Of a DNA stretch of 64,000 nucleotides, positions 1-9,857 are shown in pieces (position 1 is the stretch's first letter; each line of letters begins with the position of its first letter). The stretch spans positions 1 through 64,000 of the forward strand of contig JAOUFN010000004.1 in NCBI GenBank assembly GCA_029858285.1, read 5' to 3'. The position numbers and the translations under genes are program-made. The DNA is from Nitrospirota bacterium (GTDB lineage Bacteria; Nitrospirota; JACRHL01). The notes below the pieces were generated by a model. The model saw nothing but the letters and a program-made list of their open reading frames with translations, was not told where the DNA came from and searched no databases.

Positions 1-60
1 GCCTGGCGGCCATTCCCTCGGGGGAGGCCGGGAACAGCCCCGCCACCGGCACGGCAAGCC

Positions 61-120
61 AGATGGTCAGCCACACCGTCAGCCAGATGGTCGGCCAGAT
101 GGTCGGCCATTTGGTCGGCC
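61..120. repeat. 12-bp tandem repeat, five units
   Basis: Five consecutive 12-mers: AGATGGTCAGCC, ACACCGTCAGCC, AGATGGTCGGCC twice, then ATTTGGTCGGCC. Units 3 and 4 are identical and the rest differ by one to four bases, which suggests an array that expanded and then diverged. Confidence 0.9.
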
Positions 121-214
121 GGGCAAAGGACCGGATACCAGGCCCGCCGTCACGGGGGGCAAACAGGGCATGAACGCGGCGGGGCGGCTGCATCGGCCAC
201 AGCGTAGGGGGTGC

Positions 215-303
215 GCAGACGCGGGTCAAGCGGACGCGGGTCAGGCGGACGCGGGTCAGGCGGACGCGGGTCAGGCGGACGCGGGTCAGGCGGACGCGGC
301 AAC
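215..303. repeat. 15-bp tandem repeat, five full units plus a partial one
   Basis: The unit GCGGACGCGGGTCAG is repeated exactly at 230-289 (four copies). It is preceded by a variant with two changes (215-229) and followed by a truncated copy. As 15 is a multiple of three, it leaves the forward frame open and would encode Ala-Asp-Ala-Gly-Gln units if translated. Confidence 0.92.
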
Positions 304-457
304 GGCCCCGCCGCCACCGGGCCGCTTTGCCGGACAGGGGGCAGGTCTGCTACCATCATGCGACGTGCGGTCGTCCGCAAAGCGGTGCCCCCCCGGGAAC
401 GCCAGAGATGGCGCGGTGTCCGGGGCGGGGCGGAACTCACCCGGAAGCAGGCTGGCA

Positions 458-820
458 TTGAGCAGGGACGGACACAAACCCAGGCGGCATATTTCCCCGA
501 CCGGCAGCCCCAGGCCGCTGGCCTCGGTGGAATTGGCGGACCTGTACGTTCGCCAGGGCGATTTCGACCGTGGCATCGCGGTGTATCGCCAGTTGCTGGA
601 GCAGGGGGTCAGCGGCACCGATGTGCACATGAAGCTGGTGGATGCCGAGGCCCTGTCCACGTTGTTGACCCTGCGCGGGGAACCCAATCACCACGAGTTC
701 GAGCGGGGCTTTCGCGCCGGGGAACAGGCCACCATGGAGCGCCGGGACCAGCTCGCGCGGGAAGAAAAAATCGCCCGGCTCAACGCCTGGCTGGACAGGA
801 TGCGCAAACGCTATGGTTGA
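458..820 (+). CDS. Small TPR-containing protein
   Basis: Predicted cytoplasmic protein of about 120 residues. Its core (LADLYVRQGDFDRGIAVYRQ, about residues 28-47) is one tetratricopeptide-like helical hairpin; the C-terminal third is charged and helical and ends in basic residues. TPR units of this form often sit next to Roadblock/GTPase modules. Its stop codon overlaps the start of the following Roadblock gene by 8 bp, implying translational coupling and a shared function. The start is uncertain: TTG 458 has a modest GGAAG upstream, GTG 527 is the alternative, and the frame remains open to the window edge. No substrate or partner can be read from the sequence beyond the likely link to the next gene. 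Confidence 0.6.
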   Translation: MSRDGHKPRRHISPTGSPRPLASVELADLYVRQGDFDRGIAVYRQLLEQGVSGTDVHMKLVDAEALSTLLTLRGEPNHHEFERGFRAGEQATMERRDQLAREEKIARLNAWLDRMRKRYG

Positions 821-1172
821 ACTGGTCCATTCCCTGCGCCGGGTGTGCAGCCACCTGGATGACGTGCGCGGCATCGCGCTGATGGGCATCGACGGCCTGA
901 GCGTCGAGGAAATCCGCCAGGACCCGCTGGTCGACCTGTCGGTGCTGGGCGCCGAGCTGAGCGTCATCTTCAAGGGCACGCGGGATTCCACCACCTCCGA
1001 GCAACTGGGCCATGTGCGTTCCATCCAGATCAACATGGAAAACGCCCTGGTGCTGGTGCAGACCATCAGCCGTGAATACTTTCTCATCCTGGTGCTGCGC
1101 GCCGACGGCAACGCCGGGCGTGGCCGCTTTTACCTGCAGCACGAGGCGGATCGCCTGGTGAGCGAGTTCTAG
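813..1172 (+). CDS. Roadblock/LC7-type domain protein
   Basis: A 119-residue soluble protein that spans a single Roadblock/LC7 fold: an N-terminal helix, then GIALMGIDGLSVEE, a central region, and the strand-rich ALVLVQTISREYFLILVLR. Bacterial members of this superfamily (MglB, for example) act as dimeric regulators of small Ras-like GTPases or as scaffolds. No MglA-type GTPase is present in this window. ATG 813 overlaps the end of the TPR gene. aroQ begins 24 bp downstream, so the pair probably shares its transcript with aroQ-efp-accBC. Confidence 0.7.
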   Translation: MVELVHSLRRVCSHLDDVRGIALMGIDGLSVEEIRQDPLVDLSVLGAELSVIFKGTRDSTTSEQLGHVRSIQINMENALVLVQTISREYFLILVLRADGNAGRGRFYLQHEADRLVSEF

Positions 1173-1196
1173 GCCGGGCCGGAGGAGTTTTTCCAC

Positions 1197-1706
1197 TTGG
1201 CGCAGCAAAAAGACACGCGGCCACAAGACGGGCGACCAACGGACATGCGGGCGGGCATGCAGAAATCCGTTCTTGTCCTGCACGGGCCGAACCTCAACCT
1301 GCTGGGGCAGCGTGAGCCGCAGACCTACGGCGGGGCCAGCCTCGACGCCATCAACCGCGGGCTGACCGACGAGGCCGCGAAGGCGGGCTATAGCCTGCAG
1401 ATATTCCAGAGCAACCACGAGGGCGAACTGGTAGACCTGATCCAGCGGCACGCCCCGTCCAGCGCCGGGGTGCTGATCAACCCGGCGGCCTTCACCCACA
1501 CCAGCGTCGCCCTGCGCGACGCCCTGCTGGCGGTGGCGCGGCCGGTGGTCGAGGTGCACCTGTCGAATATTTACCGGCGCGAGCCGTTCCGGCATCATTC
1601 CTACATCGCCGACATTGCCGTCGGCCAGATCAGCGGCTTTGGCCCCGACAGCTACCGGCTGGGGCTGTCGGCCCTGATGCACCATCTGAACACCGTTACC
1701 CCGTAA
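1197..1706 (+). CDS. aroQ: 3-dehydroquinate dehydratase, type II
   Basis: Catalyses the third step of the shikimate pathway, 3-dehydroquinate to 3-dehydroshikimate. The type II family is recognised by [20 protein letters not shown] near the N terminus (catalytic Tyr in TYG), [10 protein letters not shown], the [10 protein letters not shown] loop and the [17 protein letters not shown] segment with the catalytic His. The TTG start at 1197 is chosen because a strong GGAGGAG lies 9 nt upstream (1181-1187). In-frame ATGs at 1245 and 1257 are alternatives, and 1257 gives the usual family N terminus. The following efp gene has its ribosome-binding site at the end of aroQ, which indicates an operon. 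Confidence 0.95.
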   Translation: MAQQKDTRPQDGRPTDMRAGMQKSVLVLHGPNLNLLGQREPQTYGGASLDAINRGLTDEAAKAGYSLQIFQSNHEGELVDLIQRHAPSSAGVLINPAAFTHTSVALRDALLAVARPVVEVHLSNIYRREPFRHHSYIADIAVGQISGFGPDSYRLGLSALMHHLNTVTP

Positions 1707-1724
1707 GGAGGCAGCACACCGGTC

Positions 1725-2291
1725 ATGGGTACCATTTCCACCGCCGAGTTCCGCAACGGCGCCAAGGTCGAGATCGACGGCGTGCCATACAACATCGTGG
1801 AATTCCAGCACGTCAAACCCGGCAAGGGAGGGGCGTTCGTGCGCACCAAGCTCAAGTCCCTCAAGGACGGGCGGGTGCTGGAACGCACCTTCCGCTCCGG
1901 CGAAAAGCTGGACGCGCCGGACCTCACCTACACCACCATGCAGTACCTCTACCAGTCGGGCGACGACTATGTGTTCATGGACAACAGCACCTACGACCAG
2001 GTGACCATGAGCGCCGACCAGTTGGGGGATGCGGTGGATTTCATGGTGGAGAACATGGAGGTCAAGGTGCTTTACCACCAGAACCAGCCCATCGACGTGG
2101 AAATCCCCAATTTTCTGGATCTGGAGATTGTCGAGACCGATCCGGGCGTTCGGGGCGACACCGCCTCGGGTGGTTCCAAACCGGCCAAGGTCTCCACCGG
2201 GGCGGTCGTCAAGGTGCCGCTGTACATCGAGGTGGGGGAGCGCATCAAGGTGGATACGCGCACCCACAGCTACATCGAGCGGGCCAAATAG
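1725..2291 (+). CDS. efp: Elongation factor P
   Basis: A 188-residue translation factor that relieves ribosome stalling at polyproline motifs. It has the usual three beta-barrel domains. Lys34 in the VKPGKGGAF loop is the position modified by EpmA-type beta-lysylation or an equivalent, so this looks like a Lys-type EF-P rather than the Arg-type. AAGGAGG ends about 12 nt before ATG 1725. The gene sits between aroQ and accB, a common bacterial arrangement. Many proteins of this window have proline-rich linkers and would be natural EF-P clients (inference). Confidence 0.97.
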   Translation: MGTISTAEFRNGAKVEIDGVPYNIVEFQHVKPGKGGAFVRTKLKSLKDGRVLERTFRSGEKLDAPDLTYTTMQYLYQSGDDYVFMDNSTYDQVTMSADQLGDAVDFMVENMEVKVLYHQNQPIDVEIPNFLDLEIVETDPGVRGDTASGGSKPAKVSTGAVVKVPLYIEVGERIKVDTRTHSYIERAK

Positions 2292-2389
2292 CCCGCTGGT
2301 TGTGCACCCATCGCACGCCATAGTCTGGTAAGGTTATGACCCGGGAATCAACACCTTCCCGCCCAACGGTCGCAGTGAGAACGGGAACA

Positions 2390-2881
2390 ATGGATACCAA
2401 GAAAATCAAAGACCTCATCTCGTTTCTGCAGGAAACGCCGTTCGCGGAAATTGAGATCGAAGAGCAGGGTGTCAAGGTGCGCGTGGTGCGGGAGCACCCC
2501 CAGGCGGCACCCGCTCCCATGATGATGCAGGCGGCTCCGGCCCAGCACATGCCCGCTCCGGCGGCCATGCACGCGGAGGCGGGAGGCGGGGCGCCCAAGG
2601 TGGCCGTGGGCGGCAAGGACGTGCGCATCCCCCAGGAGGCCCCCGGCAAGGTGGTCACCTCGCCCATCGTCGGCACCTTCTACCGCTCCCCGTCGCCGGA
2701 CAAGCCGGCCTACGTCGAAGTGGGCGCCAAGGTGCGCAAGGGGCAGGTGATCTGCATCGTCGAAGCCATGAAGCTGATGAACGAAATCGAGTCCGAATTC
2801 GACGGCACCGTGGCCCAGGTTCTGGTGGGCGACGGCGACCCCGTGGAGTTCGGCCAGCCGCTCGTGCGTATCGAGCCGTAA
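2390..2881 (+). CDS. accB: Acetyl-CoA carboxylase biotin carboxyl carrier protein
   Basis: Carries the biotin of acetyl-CoA carboxylase in fatty-acid synthesis. With ATG 2390 as start the protein is 163 residues, close to the family norm. It has an N-terminal dimer/assembly helix ([13 protein letters not shown]), a flexible Ala/Pro/Met linker (about 37-68) and a C-terminal biotinyl domain with the EAMKLMNEI motif, in which Lys128 is the biotinylation site. A longer in-frame reading from 2336 exists but adds residues not typical of AccB. accC follows 9 bp downstream and the two are surely co-transcribed. Confidence 0.96.
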   Translation: MDTKKIKDLISFLQETPFAEIEIEEQGVKVRVVREHPQAAPAPMMMQAAPAQHMPAPAAMHAEAGGGAPKVAVGGKDVRIPQEAPGKVVTSPIVGTFYRSPSPDKPAYVEVGAKVRKGQVICIVEAMKLMNEIESEFDGTVAQVLVGDGDPVEFGQPLVRIEP

Positions 2882-2890
2882 GGAACCCCC

Positions 2891-4357
<1,467 letters not shown>

Positions 4358-4380
4358 CCGCCGTCCCCCGGCACCACTGC

Positions 4381-4464
4381 GGGGAAACTGCCGGGAAAGC
4401 TTCCGGGAAAGCTTCCGGGAAAGCTTCCGGGGAAACTGCCGGGAAAGCTTCCGGGGGGGCTGCC
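4381..4464. repeat. 12-bp tandem repeat, seven units
   Basis: Seven contiguous 12-mers between accC and thiE. Four are GGGAAAGCTTCC, two are GGGGAAACTGCC and the last is GGGGGGGCTGCC. The two unit types alternate, which points to duplication of blocks rather than single units. The main unit is nearly self-complementary (GGAA...TTCC), so the array could also form hairpins after accC. Confidence 0.93.
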
Positions 4465-4533
4465 AGGGCAATTGCGGCGCACCTTCGGCAAGACATCGGG
4501 CGGCGGCGCCCGGTTCCGGGGTAGCATGGGGCC

Positions 4534-5202
4534 ATGGCGGATTCCACCCACAATCGAAAAAAGCGCCTGCTGGCCGTGCGCGGCGTCTACCTGATCGCCG
4601 ACGCCGCCACCCTGTCCGGCCCGCCCCTGGTGGCGGCGGTGAGCGCCGCCGTGGCAGCCGGGGTGGGGGTGGTGCAGTACCGCGACAAATCCACCGCGCC
4701 GTCGCAATTGACCCGCGCCCTTTTGCAGCAGGCCCGTGCCGTGTGCCGGGCGGCCCGGTCCGGGGGCGCCCTGTTCCTCGTCAACGACCGCGCCGACGTG
4801 GCGCTGCTGGTGGACGCCGATGGACTGCATGTGGGGCAGGACGATCTGCCGCTGAACGAGGCCCGCGCCCTGCTGGGGGCCGACGCCCTGCTGGGGGTTT
4901 CGACCCACGACGTGGCCGAGGCGCGCCGGGCGCAGGCGGAGGGGGCGGACTACATCGGCTTTGGCAACGTGTTCGGCACCGTCACCAAGGCGGACGTCAC
5001 CCCGGCCCAGGGGGTGGCGGCGCTGGCGGCGGGGTGCCGGGCGGTGCAGTTGCCGGTGTTCGCCATCGGCGGCGTGGGGCAAAGCAATCTGGCCCTGGTG
5101 CGGGCGGCGGGCGCCGCCGGCGGTGCGGTGGTCTCCGCCCTGCTGCGCGCAACCGACCCGGCACAGGCGGCGCGAGACCTGCTGGCCGCGTGGGGGGAGT
5201 GA
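4534..5202 (+). CDS. thiE: Thiamine-phosphate synthase
   Basis: Joins HMP-pyrophosphate and thiazole phosphate to give thiamine monophosphate. The 222-residue TIM barrel shows family motifs in order: GVVQYRDKS (phosphate-contacting), [41 protein letters not shown] and PVFAIGGV. It starts at ATG 4534, 176 bp after accC with a repeat array between. No THI-box riboswitch is apparent in that gap. The gene converges with the leftward mannose-1-phosphate guanylyltransferase gene, leaving only 34 bp between stop codons. Confidence 0.95.
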   Translation: MADSTHNRKKRLLAVRGVYLIADAATLSGPPLVAAVSAAVAAGVGVVQYRDKSTAPSQLTRALLQQARAVCRAARSGGALFLVNDRADVALLVDADGLHVGQDDLPLNEARALLGADALLGVSTHDVAEARRAQAEGADYIGFGNVFGTVTKADVTPAQGVAALAAGCRAVQLPVFAIGGVGQSNLALVRAAGAAGGAVVSALLRATDPAQAARDLLAAWGE

Positions 5203-5236
5203 AGGGGGGGGGCGGTCAGTCCCGGCCCATGCCCCC

Positions 5237-6682
5237 CTACTTGTTCGTCCCCTTCCTGCCGTACTGGTCCTCGAAGCGCACGATGTCGTCCTCGCCCAGG
5301 TAGCTGCCGGACTGCACCTCGATCATCTCCAGCGGGATGGCGCCGGGGTTCTCCAGCCGGTGGCGGGTGCCGATGGGGATGTAGGTGGACTCGTTCTCCG
5401 CCACCAGAAACACCTCGTCGTTGCGGGTCACGCGGGCGGTGCCGGAAACGACAACCCAGTGCTCGGCCCGGTGATGGTGCATCTGCAACGACAGGGCCGC
5501 ACCGGGGTTCACCGTGATGCGCTTCACCTGATAGCGCCGGGCGATTTCCAGCACCGTGTAGGAACCCCACGGACGGTACACCGTGCGGTGGTGGATCACC
5601 TCGTCGCGTCCGGCGGCCTTCAGGGCCGAGACGATCTGTTTCACGTCCTGGGCGTGGCGCTGGTCGGCCACCAGAATGCCGTCCGGGGTTTCCACCACGA
5701 TGTGGCCGTCCAGCCCCACCGCCGCCACCAGCCGCGATTCGGAGCGGATGTAGGAATTGCGCACGCCGTGCAGCAGCACGTCGCCCTGCACCACGTTGCC
5801 GTCGGCGTCCGGCTGGCCGCTTTCCCACAGGGCGGTCCACGAACCCACGTCGCTCCAGGCCATGTCCACCGGCACCACGGCGGCGTCGGAGGTCTTTTCC
5901 ATCACCGCATAGTCAATGGAGTCCGCCGGACAGGCGGCAAACGCGGCGCTGTCCAGACGCATAAAATCCAGGTCGCGGCGGGCGTCGGTCACCGCCTTGC
6001 GGCAGGCGGCCAGCATGGCCGGGGCGTGGCGCTCCAGCTCCTGCACCAGGCGGCTGGCGCGGAAGGCGAACATGCCGCTGTTCCAGTGATAACCGCCCTC
6101 GGCCACGAATCCGGCGGCGCGGGTGGCGTCGGGTTTTTCCACGAACGCCGCCACCCGGAACACCCCCTCGGCGAGGCTCTGCCGGTCCTGGCGAATGTAG
6201 CCGTAGCCGGTCTCCGGGCGGGTGGGGTGGATGCCGAAGGTCACCAGTTGGCCGGCGGCGGCCTGCCCCACGGCGCGACCGATGGCCTGATGAAAGGCCC
6301 CCACATTGCCGATCACATGGTCGGCGGGCAGCACCAGCAGCACCGGGTCGGCGTTTGCGCCCTGCCCCCCGGCGGCGGCGATCAGGGCGGCGCACGCGGC
6401 GGCCGGGGCGGTGTTGCGCCCCTCCGGCTCCAGCACGATGGTGGGGGTATTGCTGCCGATCTGGCGCAACTGCTCCGCCACCATGAAGCGGTGGGCCTCC
6501 CCGGCCACCACGATGGGGGGGGCCAGGTTTTCCACGCCGTTCAGGCGCAGCAGGGTGTCCTGCAACATGGTGTGTTCCCCCACCAGGGCGATCAACTGCT
6601 TGGGATACAGCTCGCGGGACAGGGGCCACAGGCGGGAGCCGACGCCGCCAGCCAGAATGACGGGAATCACGGGGACGGACAC
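5237..6682 (-). CDS. manC: Bifunctional mannose-1-phosphate guanylyltransferase / mannose-6-phosphate isomerase (type II)
   Basis: Makes GDP-mannose from mannose-1-phosphate and GTP, with a fused phosphomannose isomerase, for surface polysaccharide or LPS sugars. The 481-residue protein has the N-terminal nucleotidyltransferase signature LAGGVGSRLWPLSRELYPKQ, then LEPEGRNTAPA, and a C-terminal cupin isomerase domain with RPWGSYTVLE and the metal site MHHHRAEHW. The start is GTG at 6682, with GAGG about 10 nt upstream. Family members are also called algA, cpsB or xanB; manC is used here for the activity. No other polysaccharide genes adjoin it. Confidence 0.93.
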   Translation of the reverse strand: MSVPVIPVILAGGVGSRLWPLSRELYPKQLIALVGEHTMLQDTLLRLNGVENLAPPIVVAGEAHRFMVAEQLRQIGSNTPTIVLEPEGRNTAPAAACAALIAAAGGQGANADPVLLVLPADHVIGNVGAFHQAIGRAVGQAAAGQLVTFGIHPTRPETGYGYIRQDRQSLAEGVFRVAAFVEKPDATRAAGFVAEGGYHWNSGMFAFRASRLVQELERHAPAMLAACRKAVTDARRDLDFMRLDSAAFAACPADSIDYAVMEKTSDAAVVPVDMAWSDVGSWTALWESGQPDADGNVVQGDVLLHGVRNSYIRSESRLVAAVGLDGHIVVETPDGILVADQRHAQDVKQIVSALKAAGRDEVIHHRTVYRPWGSYTVLEIARRYQVKRITVNPGAALSLQMHHHRAEHWVVVSGTARVTRNDEVFLVAENESTYIPIGTRHRLENPGAIPLEMIEVQSGSYLGEDDIVRFEDQYGRKGTNK

Positions 6683-6777
6683 AGGCAGTAAACCTCACGC
6701 GGGACGACAAAAACCGTGACGCCAGGGCGACGACGACAACCGGGTATCGCTCCATGGTAGCCGAACCGCGGCATGGC

Positions 6778-6825
6778 GCAAAGCCCGGTGCGTGCAAAGC
6801 CTTGCGCGTGCAAAGCCCGGCGGCG
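6778..6825. repeat. 16-bp tandem repeat, three units
   Basis: Three units of GCAAAGCCxxGxGCGT type at 6778-6793, 6794-6809 and 6810-6825 lie between the end of the RCC1 gene and the start of manC. Each begins GCAAAGCC. They fall in the leader or promoter region of manC. Confidence 0.85.
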
Positions 6826-6836
6826 CCTGCCGGTTG

Positions 6837-9110
6837 CTAGGGGGCGATGGCCGCCGGGTCGTACACCATCTGGTTCACTCCGGCCAGGCCGTTGCCAAGC
6901 TGGCCGTAATCGTTGACCCCCCAGCTCCACAGGGTGCCGTTGGTGCGGATCGCCAGGGTGTGGCCGCCAAGCGTCAGGTTGGGGCTGCCCCCTGCGGCAA
7001 CGGCGGCCCAGTTGGCGTCGGTGCCGATCTGCACCGGAGCGGCGCGGTTGACGAAGGTGCCATCCCCCAGTTCGCCGAACTCATTGTCGCCCCAGGCCCA
7101 CAGGGTGCCGTCGGTGCGGATGGCCACGGTGTGACGGGCGCCCGCGGCGACCGTGACCCAGTTGGTGGCGGTACCGACCTGAAGCGGTGCGACTTCGGAG
7201 AGGTTGGTTCCCTGCCCCAGTTGCCCGAAAGAGTTGTCGCCCCAGGCCCACAGGGTGCCGTCGGTGCGGACGGCCACGGTATGGGTGAACCCGGCGGAGA
7301 CCTGGCTCCAGTTGCTGGCCGCACCCACCTGCACCGGCACCGGGCTGCCGGTGAGCAGGCCGTCGCCGAGTTGCCCGCTGCCCCCCGCGCCCCAGGTCCA
7401 CAGAGTGCCGTTGGTCTGGATGCCCGCAGTGTGGCTGCCTCCGGCGGCAATGTCGAACCAGGTTGCGGCGCCGACCATAACCGGCTGGCCGATATTCGTG
7501 GGCGGGGCATTATTGCCCAACTGGCCGGAGCTGTTCAGCCCCCAGGTCCACAGCTTGCCAAGGGCGTCGATCAGGGCGCTGTGGCCGCCCCCGGCTGCCG
7601 CCATGGCCACGATGCCACCCGTGTAACCGGTGGCAGTCACCGGAAAGGGGCTATTGGTGAATGAATTGTCCCCGAGTTGTCCGGAAATGTTGAGCCCGAA
7701 CCCCTGCGGACTGACGGCGGTGGTGGTCCTCCACGTCACGGAGTGCCCGCCCCCGGCGGCCGCGCCGGCCCGGTTGGACGCCGTGCCGACCCAGGTCGGG
7801 GAAGATTCCCAGAAATTAACGCCGTTGCCCACCTGGCCGAAGGCGTTGTCGCCCCACGCCCACAGGGTGCCGTCGGATTGCGTCGCGACGGAGTGCAGGT
7901 CGCCCGCCGATACGGTGGCCCAGGTGGTGGCGACCCCCACCTGCGCCGGGGCGTTGCGGTCCGGGTTGACGCCGTTGCCGGTCTGGCCGTAGGGGTTTGA
8001 TCCCCACCCCCACAGGGTGCCGTCGGCCCGGCTGGCCACGGTGTGGTTGAGGCCGGCGGCGGCGCTGGACCAGTTGCTGGCCGCACCCACCTGCACCGGT
8101 GTGGGTTCAGAGGCGAGGGCCCCCGCGCCCAGCCCCAGTTGCCCGGAGGCGTTGTCGCCCCATACCCACAGGGTGCCGTCGGCACGGGTGGCCACGGTGT
8201 GGCGATCGCCCGCCGCAACGGACTTCCAGTTGCTGGACAGTGTGGCTTCCTGCACCAACGGGGTGGTCGGGGTGCTGCTGACCAGCGAGCCGTCGCCCAA
8301 CTGGCCGAGGCCGCCCTCGCCCCACGCCCACAGGGTGCCGTCGGACTTGATCGCGGCGGTAAAGCTGGTGCCGGCGGTCACCTGCTGCCAGGTGCTGCCG
8401 GTTACGGTTTGCGTGGGTACCAGCAGGTCGCTGACACCGCCGTTGCCAAGCTGGGCGAAGGTGTTCTGGCCCCAGGCCCACAGGGTGCCGTCGCTCTGGA
8501 TGGCCACGGTGTGTGCGCCCCCGGCGGCCACGGCTTTCCAGGTGCTGGCCACGCCCACCTGGGTGGGAACGGGGGTGGGGGTGAAGGAACTGGTGCCCAG
8601 CCCCAGTTCTCCGTAGACGTTATTTCCCCAGGCCCACAGGGTGCCGTCGCTCTGGATGGCCACGGTGTGCGCCCCCCCGGCGGCCACCGACTTCCAGTTG
8701 CTGGCCGTCCCCACCTGCACCGGCGCGGCTTCGGCGAGGTTCGCCCCCGCGCCCAGCCCCAGTTGTCCGGAGACGTTGTCGCCCCAGGTCCACAGGGTGC
8801 CGTCGGTGCGGATCGCCACGGTGTGGAAATCTCCCGCCGCCACGCTCTGCCAGCGGTCGGTGCCGATCTTCACCGGCGGATTGCGCCGACCGCGGGTGCC
8901 GTCGCCAAGCTGGCCGTAAAAATTGTCGCCCCAGGCCCACAGGGTGCCGTCGGTCTTGACTCCGACGCTGTGCAGGGCGCCGGTGTCAAAGCTCTTCCAG
9001 CCGGCCACCCCGCCACCGCCACCGCCGCCGCAAGCGGCGAGGAGCAGGACCCCCGCCAGCAGGCACCACAGGGTCAAAAACGGTAACCGGGAGCGGCGGG
9101 CGTTGTGCAT
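6837..9110 (-). CDS. RCC1-repeat (beta-propeller) lipoprotein
   Basis: A 757-residue exported protein. The N terminus has a basic region, a hydrophobic core and the lipobox LLAAC, with acylated Cys at about residue 27, then a run of glycines. The rest is about 14 RCC1-type repeats of 50-55 residues, each with a GTLWAWGDNxxGQLG-like core, so two seven-bladed propellers are likely. RCC1 propellers are protein-interaction scaffolds. Bacterial lipoprotein forms have no settled function; surface attachment or binding is plausible. A good promoter lies upstream (9190-9218). The near-identical repeats also make the gene prone to recombination. Confidence 0.9.
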   Translation of the reverse strand: MHNARRSRLPFLTLWCLLAGVLLLAACGGGGGGGVAGWKSFDTGALHSVGVKTDGTLWAWGDNFYGQLGDGTRGRRNPPVKIGTDRWQSVAAGDFHTVAIRTDGTLWTWGDNVSGQLGLGAGANLAEAAPVQVGTASNWKSVAAGGAHTVAIQSDGTLWAWGNNVYGELGLGTSSFTPTPVPTQVGVASTWKAVAAGGAHTVAIQSDGTLWAWGQNTFAQLGNGGVSDLLVPTQTVTGSTWQQVTAGTSFTAAIKSDGTLWAWGEGGLGQLGDGSLVSSTPTTPLVQEATLSSNWKSVAAGDRHTVATRADGTLWVWGDNASGQLGLGAGALASEPTPVQVGAASNWSSAAAGLNHTVASRADGTLWGWGSNPYGQTGNGVNPDRNAPAQVGVATTWATVSAGDLHSVATQSDGTLWAWGDNAFGQVGNGVNFWESSPTWVGTASNRAGAAAGGGHSVTWRTTTAVSPQGFGLNISGQLGDNSFTNSPFPVTATGYTGGIVAMAAAGGGHSALIDALGKLWTWGLNSSGQLGNNAPPTNIGQPVMVGAATWFDIAAGGSHTAGIQTNGTLWTWGAGGSGQLGDGLLTGSPVPVQVGAASNWSQVSAGFTHTVAVRTDGTLWAWGDNSFGQLGQGTNLSEVAPLQVGTATNWVTVAAGARHTVAIRTDGTLWAWGDNEFGELGDGTFVNRAAPVQIGTDANWAAVAAGGSPNLTLGGHTLAIRTNGTLWSWGVNDYGQLGNGLAGVNQMVYDPAAIAP

Positions 9111-9189
9111 GAAAGTTCCCCTCGTCCAGGATCAACGGCAAGGCGGCTGGCGTCGCTACGGGCGCCGGGCACGCCGACATGTGGGGCGC

Positions 9190-9218
9190 AGTATAGGGGA
9201 GGGGAAGTGATTTTCCAA
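9190..9218 (-). promoter_or_regulatory. Sigma-70-type promoter of the RCC1 lipoprotein gene
   Basis: Read on the minus strand: TTGGAA (9213-9218), a 17-bp spacer and TATACT (9190-9195). That is 4/6 and 5/6 matches to the consensus at ideal spacing. It would give a leader of about 70 nt before the ATG at 9110. Confidence 0.7.
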
Positions 9219-9242
9219 CGGGGGCCCGAAACCGGCCGGGGA

Positions 9243-9722
9243 TCAGCCGCCGGTATCGCCGGTGCCGCCATTCTTGCGGCGCACATGCACCACCTTGGTG
9301 AACTCGGCATGCGCCACGCCGTCCTTGTCCGCCAGGGTCACCCGGTATTCCCGGTCGATCTTGTCCTGCCCCTTCAGGGCGTCGCGGATGGCCTGCGCCT
9401 CGTGGTCGGGGACGTGAAACTCGGCAAACAGGGTGGCGCGTCCCGGCTTGCGAAAGCGGATGGTGGCGGACTTGTCCCACACGATGTAATCCGGCCCCAG
9501 GATGTGGATGAGCATGAGCATGTAGATGGGGTCCACGGCGGCGTACATGCTGCCGCCAAAAATGGTGTTCACGTAGTTGCGGGTGCGCCAGTTCAGGGGC
9601 AGTTTGATGCGCACCCTTGAAAAATCCCCGGAGAGATGGGTCAGCCTCGCCCCCGAACCCCGGTAGGCGGGGAAGAGGTTGAACCCCCAGCGAAGGAATT
9701 TGCTGCGCAGTGTTTCGCCCAT
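9243..9722 (-). CDS. DUF4442 hotdog-fold protein (PaaI-like)
   Basis: A 159-residue protein of the DUF4442 group, a hotdog-fold family related to acyl-CoA thioesterases. The family-typical core is LKLPLNWRTRNYVNTIFGGSMYAAVDP-like (here starting IKLPLNWRTRN), in which Asn and the FGGS loop correspond to the active-site region, followed by alternating strands. The C terminus is a short Lys/Gly tail. The natural substrate is unknown. A (GACC)6 tetranucleotide tract lies 29-52 bp upstream of the start codon. The divergence from the TetR gene's direction is none: both read leftward, but the 135-bp gap suggests separate promoters. Confidence 0.8.
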   Translation of the reverse strand: MGETLRSKFLRWGFNLFPAYRGSGARLTHLSGDFSRVRIKLPLNWRTRNYVNTIFGGSMYAAVDPIYMLMLIHILGPDYIVWDKSATIRFRKPGRATLFAEFHVPDHEAQAIRDALKGQDKIDREYRVTLADKDGVAHAEFTKVVHVRRKNGGTGDTGG

Positions 9723-9750
9723 GAATATAGTCCGTCTTCAAATACCTGCC

Positions 9751-9774
9751 GACCGACCGACCGACCGACCGACC
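9751..9774. repeat. (GACC)6 tetranucleotide microsatellite
   Basis: Six perfect GACC units lie in the spacer upstream of the leftward DUF4442 gene (start 9722). On that strand a TATATT hexamer lies 3 bp from the ATG, so the tract would overlap the -35 region or sit just upstream of it. Confidence 0.9.
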
Positions 9775-9857
9775 GGGCGGTACCGCAGGCCGTGCCCGGC
9801 ACGCCGTGCGGGAAACCCCGTGCGGGAAACCCCGTGCGGCCCCGGTCAGTCCATGCT

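Larger units (their letters stand above)
1..457. other. Left-edge region without a convincing gene
   Basis: Several frames stay open here because of base composition, but none reads like protein. The forward frame that later encodes the TPR protein is open from the left edge, yet before about position 458 its product is low-complexity and charged, dominated by translated tandem repeats. On the reverse strand one frame gives a Trp/Ile/Leu-rich hydrophobic stretch across 61-120, but it has no ATG, GTG or TTG upstream and is built from the repeat. I treat the region as intergenic. Confidence 0.5.

Noticed and set aside
61-169. Trp/Ile/Leu-rich reverse-strand frame that could be a signal peptide of a gene running off the left edge
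   Set aside because: No start codon lies upstream, and the hydrophobic pattern comes from the 12-bp tandem repeat.
215-303. Repeat array considered as a CRISPR
   Set aside because: The 15-bp units are directly adjacent with no spacers, and no cas genes are present.
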